A stretch of 64,000 nucleotides of DNA from assembly GCA_949752735.1 (NCBI GenBank), contig OX457039.1:47492218-47556217 (forward strand). The letters are read 5' to 3'. A program made the position numbers and the translations under genes. Position 1 is the stretch's first letter. Each line of letters opens with the position of its first letter. The notes under the pieces were generated by a model. The model saw nothing but the letters and a program-made list of their open reading frames with translations, did no database searches and was not told where the DNA came from. Positions 21,601 to 34,966 of this stretch are shown here, one piece after another. The stretch is from Lumbricus terrestris (Eukaryota > Annelida > Clitellata > Crassiclitellata > Lumbricidae).

Positions 21601-24600
21601 CCACAGAGGGACTAAGTATGGTCAATGGTGTTATCACGTTTTTGCGGACGCTACTGCCTATTGTTACTCCACTCTATTGACTCTGCTTGGTCGTGAAACT
21701 CTGAACATGCCATCAACTGTCCGCTTTAGATAGGAATCTGTTGGCTGAGCTTCATGTATGTATAATTGTATATGCATCTATCACTTGTGAATCTTTTATT
21801 TCTCTATGCATTGTTTTGGGTAATTGTAAAGTTTCTCTTCTTAGATGCCTTTAACATGAAATAGGTTAGCTTAGTCTCTGATTAGTTTATTTTAAGTGGA
21901 ATTATACAGATTTCCAGTTGCAACTTGCAACTCAAAATTACAATTGCATGTAATTACCAAAAGAGGCTCAATTCTGGAAACACTGGAAAAGAATATGTTT
22001 ATGAAATTCAGGTTTCTGCAGTGCAGGCATGCTGTATGTGCGACGTGCGTGTTTTGTTAATTTTGTAGGATCTTCTAAAGGTGAAATATCAACCGAAGAC
22101 TGTATTAAGAAGATATCAGAGACAATAAACTATGCACATTCTCAGACCTCTCATGTCATCACAGGTAACAATAAGCTGCGTTATTTATCTTGTAAGAAGA
22201 AAAATAGTATGATGTATCATAGACACTAGAACAAGACCAGTTTTTGAATAAGAATTTTTGAAAGACATCAAACATTAATTATTTTAAATTTATGTTTTTG
22301 ATGCCTAATGAAAAAGTTTTTTAAACCTGTGGAGGAACTGTGGATAATTTTTTTGGATAATTTTATGTACTGTTATTTTTCATGATCGTTTGTCAAGATT
22401 TGATATGAAATAATTTCATGTAAATTTTACATTAAATGTGCATTGGTATGAGTCATAATGAAAGACAAAGAATGTAACTGATTTAACAGTATGCAAAAGT
22501 TTATGGTAAAACGAACTTTATGTAGAAATGTGTAGCAGATACACCGGGTTACACCTTCGTATGTATTTCTTCTTCTTGACTTGTTGGGTTGTAAGTCTGA
22601 AAAAATTGAATTTGTGTACTTTTTCAAGATTCAGTGCATCTGTTCCTTTGTATATTTTTCTATAAATTGACTATGATTTCATGGTTTCAGTTGTGGAAAA
22701 TATGAGTGGCCAAGGTAATACAATTGGAGGAAAGTTTTCCGAACTCGGGCAGATAATAGATGGAGTCAAGGATAAGTCAAGAATAGGAGTATGTCTTGAC
22801 ACGTGTCATGCTTTTGCAGCTGGTAAGTCATAAATTGTGGAAATTATTGGCAAGTATTAAGTAATGAGATATGCACATTCACTTATTCAGTATATTCAAA
22901 AACATGGTATGATGTTTTGCGTTACTTAAGGTGCAAAGACATCACATGTCTAAGCTAATGGTGTCGTTCAACTAAATGAGCTGCAACTCTAATGCTGCTT
23001 ACACATGAATTTAAATGGGATGGTGATTATTCGGAATAAGCTGCACTGTATATTTTATAATTTTTTTTCTTTTCTGCATTGTAAAATGACAAATGCGTAC
23101 ATGTGAGGGTAGTAGTATGAAGTTAACGAATTGCAGTTAATGTTGTAGGTTACAACATAAAATCAGAAGATGGTTATGAACAGATGAAGAAGGAATTTGT
23201 CGATATCATTGGACACGATTATCTTAAAGCAGTCCATTTGAATGATTCAAAGGGTTAGCCATCTTCTTTCCAGTTTATTTTTTTCATTGTGTTTGTAAGT
23301 AGCCTTACAGGGTACCAGTTCGAAGGGTTGCATCTGGACCTTGAATTCATTCCATAAGCGAATGCCTTAAATGTAGCTGAAGAAGCATGATGACTTTGAG
23401 CAGATTGCTTATGTAAAGGCTCATGGCCTAATAATGGGCAGTTTGTTTATAGCCTGTAAGGCTGAGGTTAATGGGGTGGGAGGTCTTGTGCAGGCAACAG
23501 TTAAAACAAGTGAAGCATGCCGAATAAATGTCTTTAGTTGCTTGGAAGGAATACATATTAGTGGGCTGATGTACAGGTATGTATTGATGGGTTGAAACTC
23601 TCTGAATGGTTTGTCCTCTCTGTCTAATTGGCTATCTGCCTGTTAATAATTGCCTAAGCCAAAATCACCTGCCTCCACTGCTCCACTGAATCAGTCTACT
23701 TTGCTGTTATTGTGATAGGTCATCATCAAGTAATTCCTACTACACGACTTTCTTCTGTTGTTTGAATCTTGCGATGCTCCATCATTGGTGAATTCATATA
23801 TTTCCTCTCGTTTATGTATTGTTAATGCCACTGGTCACTCATGTGCCCTCATCTACAGTGTTCCCTCAAGGTTCTGTTGTCGGTCCTCCATTTAATTTTT
23901 GCACAGCAGACTGATTGCCTCATCCTCTGTTGATTATCACCTTTATGTTTTGCGACCTCACTTCTTTCCAGATGCACTAAATCAGCTGCGTAACACCATC
24001 ACCGAAGTGATATTTGGATGAGCACAAACCTGTTTTAGATGATATATTTCATCATATGACCTGAATTGTAAATACAAGCAGTACCTGTAAAATTAGTTGA
24101 TGTGGTTGACCAGTGACAGTAGTGGCTGGTGCAAAAGTGTGTCAAAGTCCAGATTAGAAGTGCTATCAGTATCATTACTTTGTTTATGAATATGAATTTC
24201 TGTCAAGTACTTTTGTCTGCATTTGGCCTCAACCAATTTCATGACATCTGTGCTGAGCTTCTGCCACAGTTGTCTTTGTTATTGACAAGATGGCAAATAC
24301 ATGCTAAGTACACCTGACCATCAACAGCATGTTACCAAACCATGATTAATGATTGCCAGCAGTTTACAATATGTATACATCAGCAGCCCGAGAATGAACC
24401 CTGTTGAACGTGAATGGTGAAATGTAGGTCATGGCTATTGTCATTATATGTCCATATCTTTGTATCTATGGTTTTCATCTGTATGCATTTATAACTTCTA
24501 TGCATGCTTGAATGGCTTTGTGAAAAATGTTGGAATGATTGGGAAAAGTAGATTTGTTTGAGAGTATGAGAAATTGTGATAGTTCTAATAAATGATAATG

Positions 24601-24792
24601 ATATTTTATGTTAAAGGTGATCTTGGCTGTCATCAGGATCGCCATGAAAACATTGGCAAGGGCAAGCTGGGTCTTGCCACATTTAAGCGAATCATGAATG
24701 ATCCCTTCTTTGACAATATTCCGATGATTTTGGAAACTCCTGAGGGTGATTATGGAAAGGAGATCAACAAACTTTACGGACTGTGTGATTGA
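18610..24792 (+). CDS. Endonuclease IV (AP endonuclease, Apn1/Nfo family), 7 exons, 538 aa
   Basis: Endonuclease IV cuts DNA 5' of abasic sites in base-excision repair, using three zinc ions. Exons: 18610-19420, 20148-20284, 21208-21367, 22069-22164, 22691-22822, 23149-23253, 24617-24792 (1617 nt, all GT-AG, one frame, TGA at 24790). Residues 1 to about 262 are a hydrophilic, Lys/Arg/Glu-rich extension with basic clusters ([13 protein letters not shown]) that could be nuclear signals. The TIM-barrel domain starts at [10 protein letters not shown] (about 264). All nine metal ligands of the family are present: His328, His368, Glu404, Asp438, His441, His475, Asp488, His490 and Glu520 (E. coli His69, 109, Glu145, Asp179, His182, 216, Asp229, His231, Glu261). 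FLKSQRTW is another family signature. The protein should be catalytically active. Intron 3 holds a short hairpin and intron 6 a decayed LINE. Confidence 0.97.
21398..21454. repeat. Short intronic hairpin, 25-bp arms, 7-nt loop
   Basis: The left arm 21398-21422 (CGTATTTTCAAAAAGTCAGA...) and right arm 21430-21454 pair at 24 of 25 positions. It lies 30 bp into intron 3 of the endonuclease IV gene. Confidence 0.88.
23820..24010 (+). mobile_element. Decayed CR1/L2-like LINE reverse-transcriptase fragment
   Basis: A plus-strand frame reads [15 protein letters not shown] near 23856, the reverse-transcriptase motif VPQGSVLGPLLF with substitutions, then a stop. It sits in intron 6 of the endonuclease IV gene. 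Confidence 0.65.
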
Positions 24793-24913
24793 ATGACAAG
24801 CATCTGATCGCAACACTTGATGACAGATCCAAGTGTCAATCAGAAGTACTTGCTGCTCACAGGAACTTTTGACATATTTTGTTGACAGCTGCCATGTTTA
24901 CCATCTATGTTGA

Positions 24914-24919
24914 ATTAAA
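24914..24919 (+). promoter_or_regulatory. Candidate polyadenylation signal (ATTAAA) of the endonuclease IV gene
   Basis: ATTAAA about 122 bp after the stop codon. It is the first common signal variant downstream; no transcript evidence is available. Confidence 0.35.
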
Positions 24920-27900
24920 ATAAGACTTTCTTTGACTAGGGATCCTGGTCTAAAGTTAGAATTTCCAAAGTTGTCTCTGTTCTTGCTAATTTTTTTAGGT
25001 ACTTGAAAGGTGCTATTTTAAATATGTAGATGATTAGCTACAGTAACTTAGTTAGTAACTGGTGTTTAGATGCTTATTTGCTAATACATTTATCTAGTTC
25101 CTTAGCGACTATTTGCACTACTGAGTCCTGTGTTCATAACTCCTCTTTTGATCAATCCAAGCTACTGCCTTCCTATTTCTAGCCACAACCTAAATACATT
25201 TACAACCATAGGCGCCGAGTTGACACCAAGAGTGAGTGCCCAAAGAAATGTGAAAGAAAATCCGTGCGTGAGCACGGAACATTTTTGGCGCTTTTGTGGT
25301 TAGGAGAACTCCTAGTTATTTAAATTAATCCACCTCTGTGCACAGACGGGGATTTGTCCTTGTTTTGGGGGTGGCGAACGAGCAGTAATAATATTCAGAA
25401 GGTGAATGCCAAAAGTGGGTTTAATAAGTGTCGTGTAGGTGAATTGCCAAATTATTATTTGTATCACTATGGGATCATATTTAATTACAAAAGATGTCTA
25501 GAAGCATTTAAAAAAGCTTTAATTGTTTATGTACATTAAATATGTCAACAATTAATATCATAAGCTTAATTAAGAAAACATGTATTAAAGGAAGCAGCAT
25601 TGATACACAAACGATTTCATGTTGCACATGTTTAAGGATGTATTTCAACAGATAAATCTTAACATCAATGCATGCTTATGTATCAGCAGAATCTAGAGCC
25701 TTTTGAGTACCTCAAGAAAGTGTTACACAAATGATGTTACTTCCCATTATTTCTCCACACATAAGTGATCTACATTTGTGTGGACATACGACACTGCTTA
25801 AATTCCGCTTAAATTGAGACAAACCGAGCCAGATTGTAAACATCCACTATAAAAAAAACAGCCTGAATCCAAGTACTTGAAATAATGTTGATTAAGTATC
25901 TGTTTCATGACATTCGTGATGCCATGGATGCGAGTAATCATTTTCTGATCGTGCGCACAACCGAGGCATCAGAGCACAAATAAACTGACTTGATTCTTTC
26001 AGAATTCATAAGAATTTGATGCCAGCAGCGTCAATTCAGCCCAGCACTTCATCTCATACTTAACCTTGTAATAAGATCAAACTTGATGCAGCTCTCCTTT
26101 ACAAAATTAGCAACATGAATCAGTTTTGTTACAAACATTTGTAACCTAAACTTGAAAATAAAAATTGTGAATTATGCAGTCTTTGAAGTGTGAATATTTC
26201 ATTTAGCTGGAGTGTTGCATCAAAGCACAGTATGCGAAAAGAAACCCGATTTACAAAATTACATTTAAATATAAATCGAATGACTTGATACAATGCAAGT
26301 AATGTGATTATAAAAGAAGTCTTTGCAGTTTCTGTAACACAGTATCTGGCATTCAAACCTTAGAAAATGAAGTAGAAGAAACAAAACACGCAAATTAAAC
26401 AAATAATCACTGGCTATTATTAAATCAAAGCACGTGTAACATAGTAATATGGCACATAAGACTTGTTAGTTTTTATTGCTGTTAACCTGATTTTATACCT
26501 TATACTTGCAAGTATGTGGATGTATTTTATGGAGGCAATGTGGCACTTGGCTGATAAATTAATTGTAACCTGGGTTCTGCATCTGTTTCTCAATCCCCTG
26601 TATTCACCCAAAATCATTTGCCTGGAGTCCAGGTGTTTATCAATACTCACTTGTACTGACATCATAACAAGAATAGAACAGTAACTGAAACTCTGCATAC
26701 AGAACACACGCTGAACTGGAACAATCATTGACAGTGTAGGCAAGTACATTCATCTGAGCAAGTATACACAACTACTGAAAAGGTCTGTTGAAGTTGGGTT
26801 AAATGTCAGATGAATTGGGATACTACTTGTATGGCCTTTAATTGATGATAATTTATAGGTCATTAAAAGGCAATTGCTTGTCTAGACATGTTATCATACA
26901 CTGCTGAAGCAAAGTTCACTCTGTCATACTGAGCTCCAGACTAATGGCATGTCACTTTCAGCATATTAATAAGCCAAAAGGCTTATTACTGAATATTGCC
27001 AGTATCACTAGCCAACCGGTATTTAACACTGCGCCGAACAGCACATATGTCCACACGTATGCTAAAAGTTATTCAGAATAATTTGTCTTTAAAAACCATC
27101 ACTGTTGAAGTTGATGCTTAATCAACACATTATAAAACAATAAAAATCATACACAGAGATTTGAATGCCCTATGTTCACAAGCACAGAATTCAATCGTAG
27201 CAATGATTCAGAAGCACTTGGAAATAATAGTTCTAAAGAAACCTTGTATGTTAAAGAACTTGTAACTTCATCCAAGTGGTCAGATGCGCCAAGCCACAGA
27301 CACGTGAACTCTTATATATTCAAACTGGTAGCAGTGGTGAGGGTCTCACCTAGCTAGGGTTAAGGCCATACAGTTGGTATAGAAAAACATGTACAACTAT
27401 TGCACATTTACATTTTATAGCCAAATTAATTTGTCACTCGATCACATATAATTTGTGTATATATAAAAATGAACAAGGTTCAAGACCACAAGGTTGGTCT
27501 ATAAAAACATCTGCATTTTCATTCGATCATTATAATTGTCAGAGTCGTGCTGTAGACTCACAATTAACCTGGTCCATAGTCCAGCCCAATAATTACTGCT
27601 TAATTGGTACAATGATCATTAACACAAGCTTACCATATACAATTTTGCTTTGTTATTAATTCTGAGTGGAAGTACAGTGTTTTAAGTTAAAGTATAAAAA
27701 CTTCCAAGTTCCAAATGTATTTTAAATACAAGTACAAAATATTTGACATACTAGCATTACTGTTTGGAACCATGCTTCTTAGGAGTTTCAGACATGTATA
27801 AATAGGTGAAACATCTGGTAGTTACTGTAAAAGGTAAATACCAGATTAGCACCCAGATGTATCATATGAATTTGACTCTTCAAGGAACCTCTTAAAGTGC

Positions 27901-29284
27901 ATACCACTGTGACTTGTAGCGGAGATGAAGAAATTTCAATATGGCATTTTAAGAATAGAAAAGTATTGCAAACAGCTATAAGACATGTCAAGAGATTCAT
28001 AAAAAACCCAAGAATGTGGAAATTCACCAATCCTTTACCATCAAACTGCGTTATATGAATGAAAAAATTCTTAGAGTCTAGGTATTAGCTAACAAATCTT
28101 ACACTAATTGTCAAACTGTTAAAAAGGAAACATGATCAGTATTTCCAACTGTCATAGAAATAATTAATGAGCTTAATGAAATTAGCACCGAGATTAGCAC
28201 CTAAATTAATACTAACTTTATAAGTATGCTGGGAAATCAGTGCTACAATATCTAGTTATTGCAGCTCAAACACAAGAGTACATAAGATGAAACATTTTGG
28301 CATCCATTTAAAAATAATGATAATATTTCAACTGCAGGTCGGTATATACAGAAACTCCAAGAACTGTTGAAACTTTCCAGTAACTTGGTACCATCTTTTA
28401 TCCCAGTTTACCTAGAATTGACGACTAGCTGGTTGAGCCAAATTTTGGAACTTATAGAAGCAAATAAATAATAAAGAAAACTTGTAGAATGTGTAGAAAT
28501 ATTATATTATGGGAGAAGACAAATCGCTACAAACCTAAAATTAAGATACGCAAATTTAACAGCAGAGACATAAGTAAATAAACTTGAAATGTAAAGTTAT
28601 GACAAGAAGGCTCTTGAATAGTTTTTAACACCCGTCCGAATATTTTTAAGCTACTCACATGCTACTAATTTGAATACAAATTATTCTGGTTAATTTGAGC
28701 CTATATTCCAACTAACTTATTGGGCAGTTTCATCTTGCATTTCATGGATGCATAAAAATTCATTTTCTAATTTCCAACTATTTACGTCGCTGTCAAAAAT
28801 CAGAGGCAGCCATCGATAAAGAAAATACACACTTTAATATTGCCTCTTAAAATTTCTCTGTGGCAATGCACTCAACATGTTCTCTCTCCCTCACTTTTCT
28901 CAACTACCGAATTTCATCAAATCATCATTACGCCCATCAAAGATATTTTGGCTGGAAGCACAAGAAACCGACCTTTTCGCATTAGACTATACACAGATAG
29001 CCAACAAAATAGCAAACCTAACCTAAAAAGCATAAAAATTTATAGGCCACAGAAAACTCATGAGCACCACAAGGATGCACATTACTGTAACATTACATAT
29101 GCAGTAACAAAGCAATTTTATAAGATTTTGATTATAATCTGCAGCGAAATTTACACCGATTACTTATCAAAAACAGCACTTACAAAATAAAGATGGACAC
29201 CATTACACAGAGAATTATTTATCAGACTGCACATATATGGATGTGTAAGACTTGCAAGATAGTCACCTTCTGCTCAGTTACAGA
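24920..29284. other. AT-rich intergenic and probable 3' UTR DNA between two convergent genes
   Basis: The endonuclease IV gene (plus) and sphingosine kinase gene (minus) converge here. I see no exon. Around 25190-25330 a GC-richer patch (GGCGCCGAGTTGACACCAAG, GTGCGTGAGCACGGAAC) looks like an old dispersed repeat. The rest is low-complexity AT-rich sequence, part of which is likely kinase 3' UTR. Confidence 0.45.
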
Positions 29285-32200
29285 TTAAGAGGTAGTTCCA
29301 CTCTTTCTCGACATGATTCGAGCCATAGATGGCAGCACCTGAGCCTGAATCGGACCGTGGTCGATCACCTCTCCGTCTACCACCATCAGACCATTCGGAG
29401 TCAACGGTTCCAGTCGGAATGCCCGCACTCTAACAAGTTCTGTGCTTCTGCCGTCTGTCTGCAAACCGGTTTCAAGTTTTGTGAAGACGTGTCCCAGTCG
29501 TAATCGACTGATCGTGGCTTTGATGATCACCAAGTGAATGATGCCGTCGTTCAGTGTTGCATCTGCCGCCATTAGGTTGTCTTTGGCCAAGTGCGACTGG
29601 TACACGGCACCAACTAGAATGAAATCATCCTCTATCGTTACCCAATTCGATGGAACTGCTTCGGTGAGAGGCACGAGCAGCGGTGTTGGAATGTGTGAAC
29701 TATCACTGGAAGCACCATTTCCCACAGCAGCAGATCCATTGCCTACACTGCCATCACCACCGCCACTTCTTTCAGCTACATGATTTGGAACGGCAGCCGA
29801 ACTATGAGCTCCAATGTCTGTGTTTTCAGTTTTTTTCTTATAACTTGAAGGATGAGTATCGCCATGTGGCACACAGTTATCAACCGGAAGAAATGACAGT
29901 CGACCACGATACTTTTTCATGCCTAAAATACCCAACAGTTCTTCATTTTTTAAAAGACAAAAAACATGGCCCCTAAAAGTGTGAAAAAATTTTCAGTTTG
30001 AGAAAACCATCTACAGTTTATTTACACTTTATACACAAGAGCACACTCAGCACAGGTATTGAATAGCTACAAAAATATTAATTTAAATTCTTCACATATT
30101 TTGTGCACATACAACAGGTTTTTTATGCTTCTCCAAGCACTTTAGCACATTCTTATAGCTTAAAAATAAATCTTTAAAAATATGCTTTATCTATAGGTAA
30201 CTTAGCTTAACTCGATATAAAGTTCATTCATAGTCAACTGTAATTAATACTTCTAGTTGTAACAGTGGGAGGTAGATGACTAAGGAAATGTACTAAGATT
30301 TTGTTTAGGAGTCCTAGCATTTATGGTAAAAATTTTACAGAGCAAAAATCATATTTTAGTTATATTTGGGATAACTCAGGTTCGGTTTCTTTTCATTGAT
30401 ATATGTTCAAGTAATGTCAAAAAGACACAAATGAACCGGCTAAATCATGTTCAACCTATTTTCTACAATATTACAGATCTATGGCAAACATAAATTTATG
30501 TAAAAAGATATCACATAACTGCACAACCTCCAGATCTGCCGTAAAAGTGATGACCATCTGAGGCATCACAGACACGAACACTAGAATCGATCACCGACAC
30601 ATTTTACAGTATATGATGACAAATACTATGATGAAGAGTAATATATCATGAACACCTCCATTGACCTTCATCAAAACATAATCCTAAAATGACTTCATTT
30701 AACAATATATTGTGTTCTTACTTGCGATTTTCAGCACAGCCATGAAAGCAAACCGGGCGTTTCCCATGTGACGGTATTTCTCGCTCTCAATATCGACATC
30801 TGCCATCATTCCCCATCCGATTGACAAAAACGAATATAATCTCTTGCCGGTACATGTATCCACGGCAACCAGATCCATTGGCACAACATCATTCTTTGCG
30901 ATGATGAAAGTTGAATGGAGAATGTGTCTCTCAAGGTATGGCTCCCTAAAAAGTTACCTATGCTAGTGAAATTCAAAGTTTATTCTAGTAATGAATATAT
31001 CAAGTGTTCAGTGTACGCACAACAAAGAGACGTACAGAAGTGCTGAAAGTGACAACATGCGCAAGTACTGTAAAATTGCAAATCTTGAAACAGCCACAAC
31101 TAGCAAGATAAAGAAATTAGAAATGTAATTTAGTAACAGTTATAAGAGAGAGAATAACAAAAGCAAATGACAAACCCTGCATGATGACAGATTGCACAAG
31201 CAAGAGCATTTCCTGAACCACCTGGAATGGTTCCAATTGGCTTCTTGATAGCCTTCTCCCAGTCTGGTCGCTCCATCAGACCATTCACAACCTGCCATAC
31301 CAATACCATGACATCATACAGTACATGATCCAAAACAGACTTCTTGTATTCCGTTACAAAAGTCTGCAGCAACTTAATTAGGCACAACCAAAAATAGTCA
31401 TGACAATATTTACAAAGTATAAAGGTAGTAATCTGTATTACAAGGATTTATAAGTTCTAATTCATTACTACTGTACTACATGACATTTTATTTGACTATG
31501 ACTGCTGAAAAAGATGCCTCTGAATGCAAATACGTCACCTCTGAAATCTTAACAAGTTTGTAGGTAAATGAGTCAGTTAACCCTTTGCCTGGCAGAAAAA
31601 ACTACACAATTGGGCATGGGGTAAATTTGAATAAAAGAAGCATATAGATTTCATGAGAAGGTCATTATTAATATTATCATTATATTTTTACTGTTCATTC
31701 ATTCATTCATTCATTCATTCGGACATTTATATAGCGCTCCTCCAAGTAAAAAAACTACTCAGAGGTGCTCCAGCGACTATTATTATCTTATCGTCATTTT
31801 CATTAGTATCATCATTATTATTAACTGAACATCGTTATCTGTTAAACTTCCTTATGAAATGACATTAAAACATGACTTCTTATCTTATTATTACCATTAT
31901 CGTTATTATCAGCTGAATGTCGTTATCTGTTGTACTTCCTCATGACATGATCTAAACATGATGGCATGACATAATGATGTCATGACTCCACATGTACACA
32001 AACATAGGCTTATAATACTGTCCTTACACAAATGTATCTCTCACTACAATGAATGACAATAGTATGACCATAGGAGCCTGCTAACATACTTGTAGAAGTA
32101 AGTTCTTGAATGAGACATACCTCAAATATCAGTCCATCTCCCGAGACAATTATGATGCCATACCATTCGTCCAGCTTCAGTTGTTTCACCATCTCCCTTG

Positions 32201-34922
32201 CATGCCCAGCATATTCTGTGAAAGTTTAATTCACAATTATCATAGAGAAACTCAGCACTCTAACAACGAGCTTGTACTAAAAGCTACTGGCAAAACAATG
32301 CAGCTCATTGTTAAAGTGTTAAACACATGAATTATGCACTACTAACAAAGGAAAACTATTTATGCATCAAGTAGTAGCATACATATAATTCAAATCTCCC
32401 CCTAATTGGCACAATCTGAAGAAATTCCTACTCACTTCCAGCCAGGATCGCATCAAGGCCTGAGTGCCTTGGTGCCAAGGTGCTGAGCTTACCCTGTTGA
32501 CTCGTGAACCATGCACAATAGCACATATTTATAACTGTGGTCCTCTTAAAACTGTGAGCCCGAGTGCATCAGCACACCTAGCACCCACCTTAATAAGGGC
32601 CTGCTTCCACCCCACATACTCAAGAACTTATATTTTACACTTACAATTTCATTTGGACTTCAACACATGACACTCACCAAATGAAACTAAATGCACTAAA
32701 GAAAAAAGCCATAAGGATCATTATAAAATCTTGTCTTAACGCACACATGCTAAGCCATTGTAATTAAAACTTCCTCAATCTACCTCCATCTGTTTTCTCA
32801 TCCTATTCTAAACCATTCTTAATTTCCAGGTTATTAGAAGCAGTAGAGAGTACAGAAGCATCTTTGCCAGAACAAACACTCTCCATTAAATTTTAGTGTC
32901 CCTCTTTGCGGAATAGTCTACAGGAGGTTATACGGTACTTGGAGTTAAGAGTCTACTAATTTCAACACACACAAAAGAAAATACTATGTAATTTGATTAA
33001 AATAACTTGTTGAATTTACAGTATTTCTTGATTTCTGGCAGAATAAAAGTGCATGAAAGGAATCCTTATGCAGACTTCCTAAGCTAATGCAAAATTCAAC
33101 TGCAGCTAACTCTATCTGGTGATACACTTGTGTAAGATAGGCCCCCCATCTAGTAGGATTTTTCCATTCTGGTGTGCCTGTTGCTCCCATGTACCGGTAA
33201 TCCGGTATCTGCACCGTTATCTCCTAACAAAAGATAATATTCAGGGTAATTTGTCATAATTACCTAGTTTGTCTCTTGGGAATAATAAAAAATTGATTGA
33301 TTGCTGCTGCAATTGCTCCACAGAAATAAAAGAACTATAAAAAGGTAAATTGCTTCACATCTGCAATATCTTAGAGAAAACAATAAATCAGTTAACCTGA
33401 GTCACAGTACCGTACATTTTTTATTGGCAAATATAGAAAGCGCCCAAACATAAATTACGATGATATTTCAACTTTTATAGCAATTCGAATGAAATATCAT
33501 CACCAGATACTGGTGCCAGACATTTGGAGGCAACAATTACAAATAAATTATGTCCATTGCTCTCTGACTTAAAAAAATTCCAGTCCACATCTTTTTATGT
33601 ACTCACTTATATTGTCTTGGTATGCCTTTGCCTCTCCTACCTTTGAGTCTTGCATGTAGTGCACTGTGTTGAATTCAGTTAGCTTACCGGTAAGTTGTTT
33701 GGATACCTAACAATAACCCTATTTCATCATTTTTACTTTCTGTAGTTTTAAAATCCCTTTAATTATCCAGCATTCTGATCTGCACACAAAATTTTTTGTA
33801 TAATCGTCTCATACTTTTCACTCATTCCATGAGCAGAGCTCTATAAGAAAAGAGGTACTAAATCCTATTCACAGTATATGAATGAATTTTAAAACAACAT
33901 ACAAAACAAAACGCACCAGTGACAAAGAGATGATACAGCAGACCAGCTTCAGCAAAAATTGGAATGACCTGTTGCTGAAAGATGTGCAAAGCCTTTCCTG
34001 GTCCACTGAAAGGATTGACCATTACCAGCATCTTCTTAGGTGAAGGAGCTGACAGCGCTGCAAATAAAAACATTGGGGATTAAGTCCAGGGTTTAAAGTG
34101 GGTGGGAACATGTGGGAATGGATTTCCCAATGCTCTCAAATTTCTTGGCTTGCTCACCAAGCATGGAACCCTGGAAACACATGCGTTCAAAAAAAACCTT
34201 CTTCAGCGTTTCCAATGCTCACATTCAGCATTCCCACTGCTCACCCAAACAAATATCAGTCCTCTGGTTAATTCCCTGGCTGTGACATGGCAGTCCAAAC
34301 TTGCTGGATCGTGCCGTTTTTTGTGATTAGTTTTGTGCCACATGAATTAAAAGCTAATCACGAAAAACGGCACGATCCAGCAAGTTTGGACTGCCATGTC
34401 ACAGCCAGGAAATTAACCAGAGGACTGATATTTTTTTCATCTAATCAGTTTCTTGTGTTCTTTCCAAATATGCAAGAATATGGGTGGTAGTCCTTGTGAT
34501 TTTCAATTAATAAATCTGTAGATGTTGTACAAATGCCATATTACATCACTCACGAGAAACGGCCTAAAATCCGAGATGGTCGAGCTGGAACTTTCTGAAA
34601 AATTTGTTGATTTGACATGGAATGACCCCACAGTTTAAGTCATACTTGAAAACTGACGACCCAGCTTACCGATCTACTCTGACACATAGCACAGCACCTA
34701 GAATCTATATCTGTAAAGAGTGTACACTAAGTGGCATCATGCTTACACTCCAACAAACTAAACATAACAGCCCTGGATCAAACAGGTCGAAGTAGTCAAA
34801 GTTCTAGCTGTCCAACTTTTTGAAAGATTAGGGTTCTCTGTGCACACTGATAATGTCGTCTGTAAAGCAAAGCAATCCTAAGCACTTTAGGTCCTTGTGG
34901 CTTGACAGGCACCAACTCCATG

Positions 34923-34966
<44 letters not shown>

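Noticed and set aside
29252..29976. Plus-strand frames of 81-97 codons
   Set aside because: Antisense shadows of the last sphingosine kinase exon.
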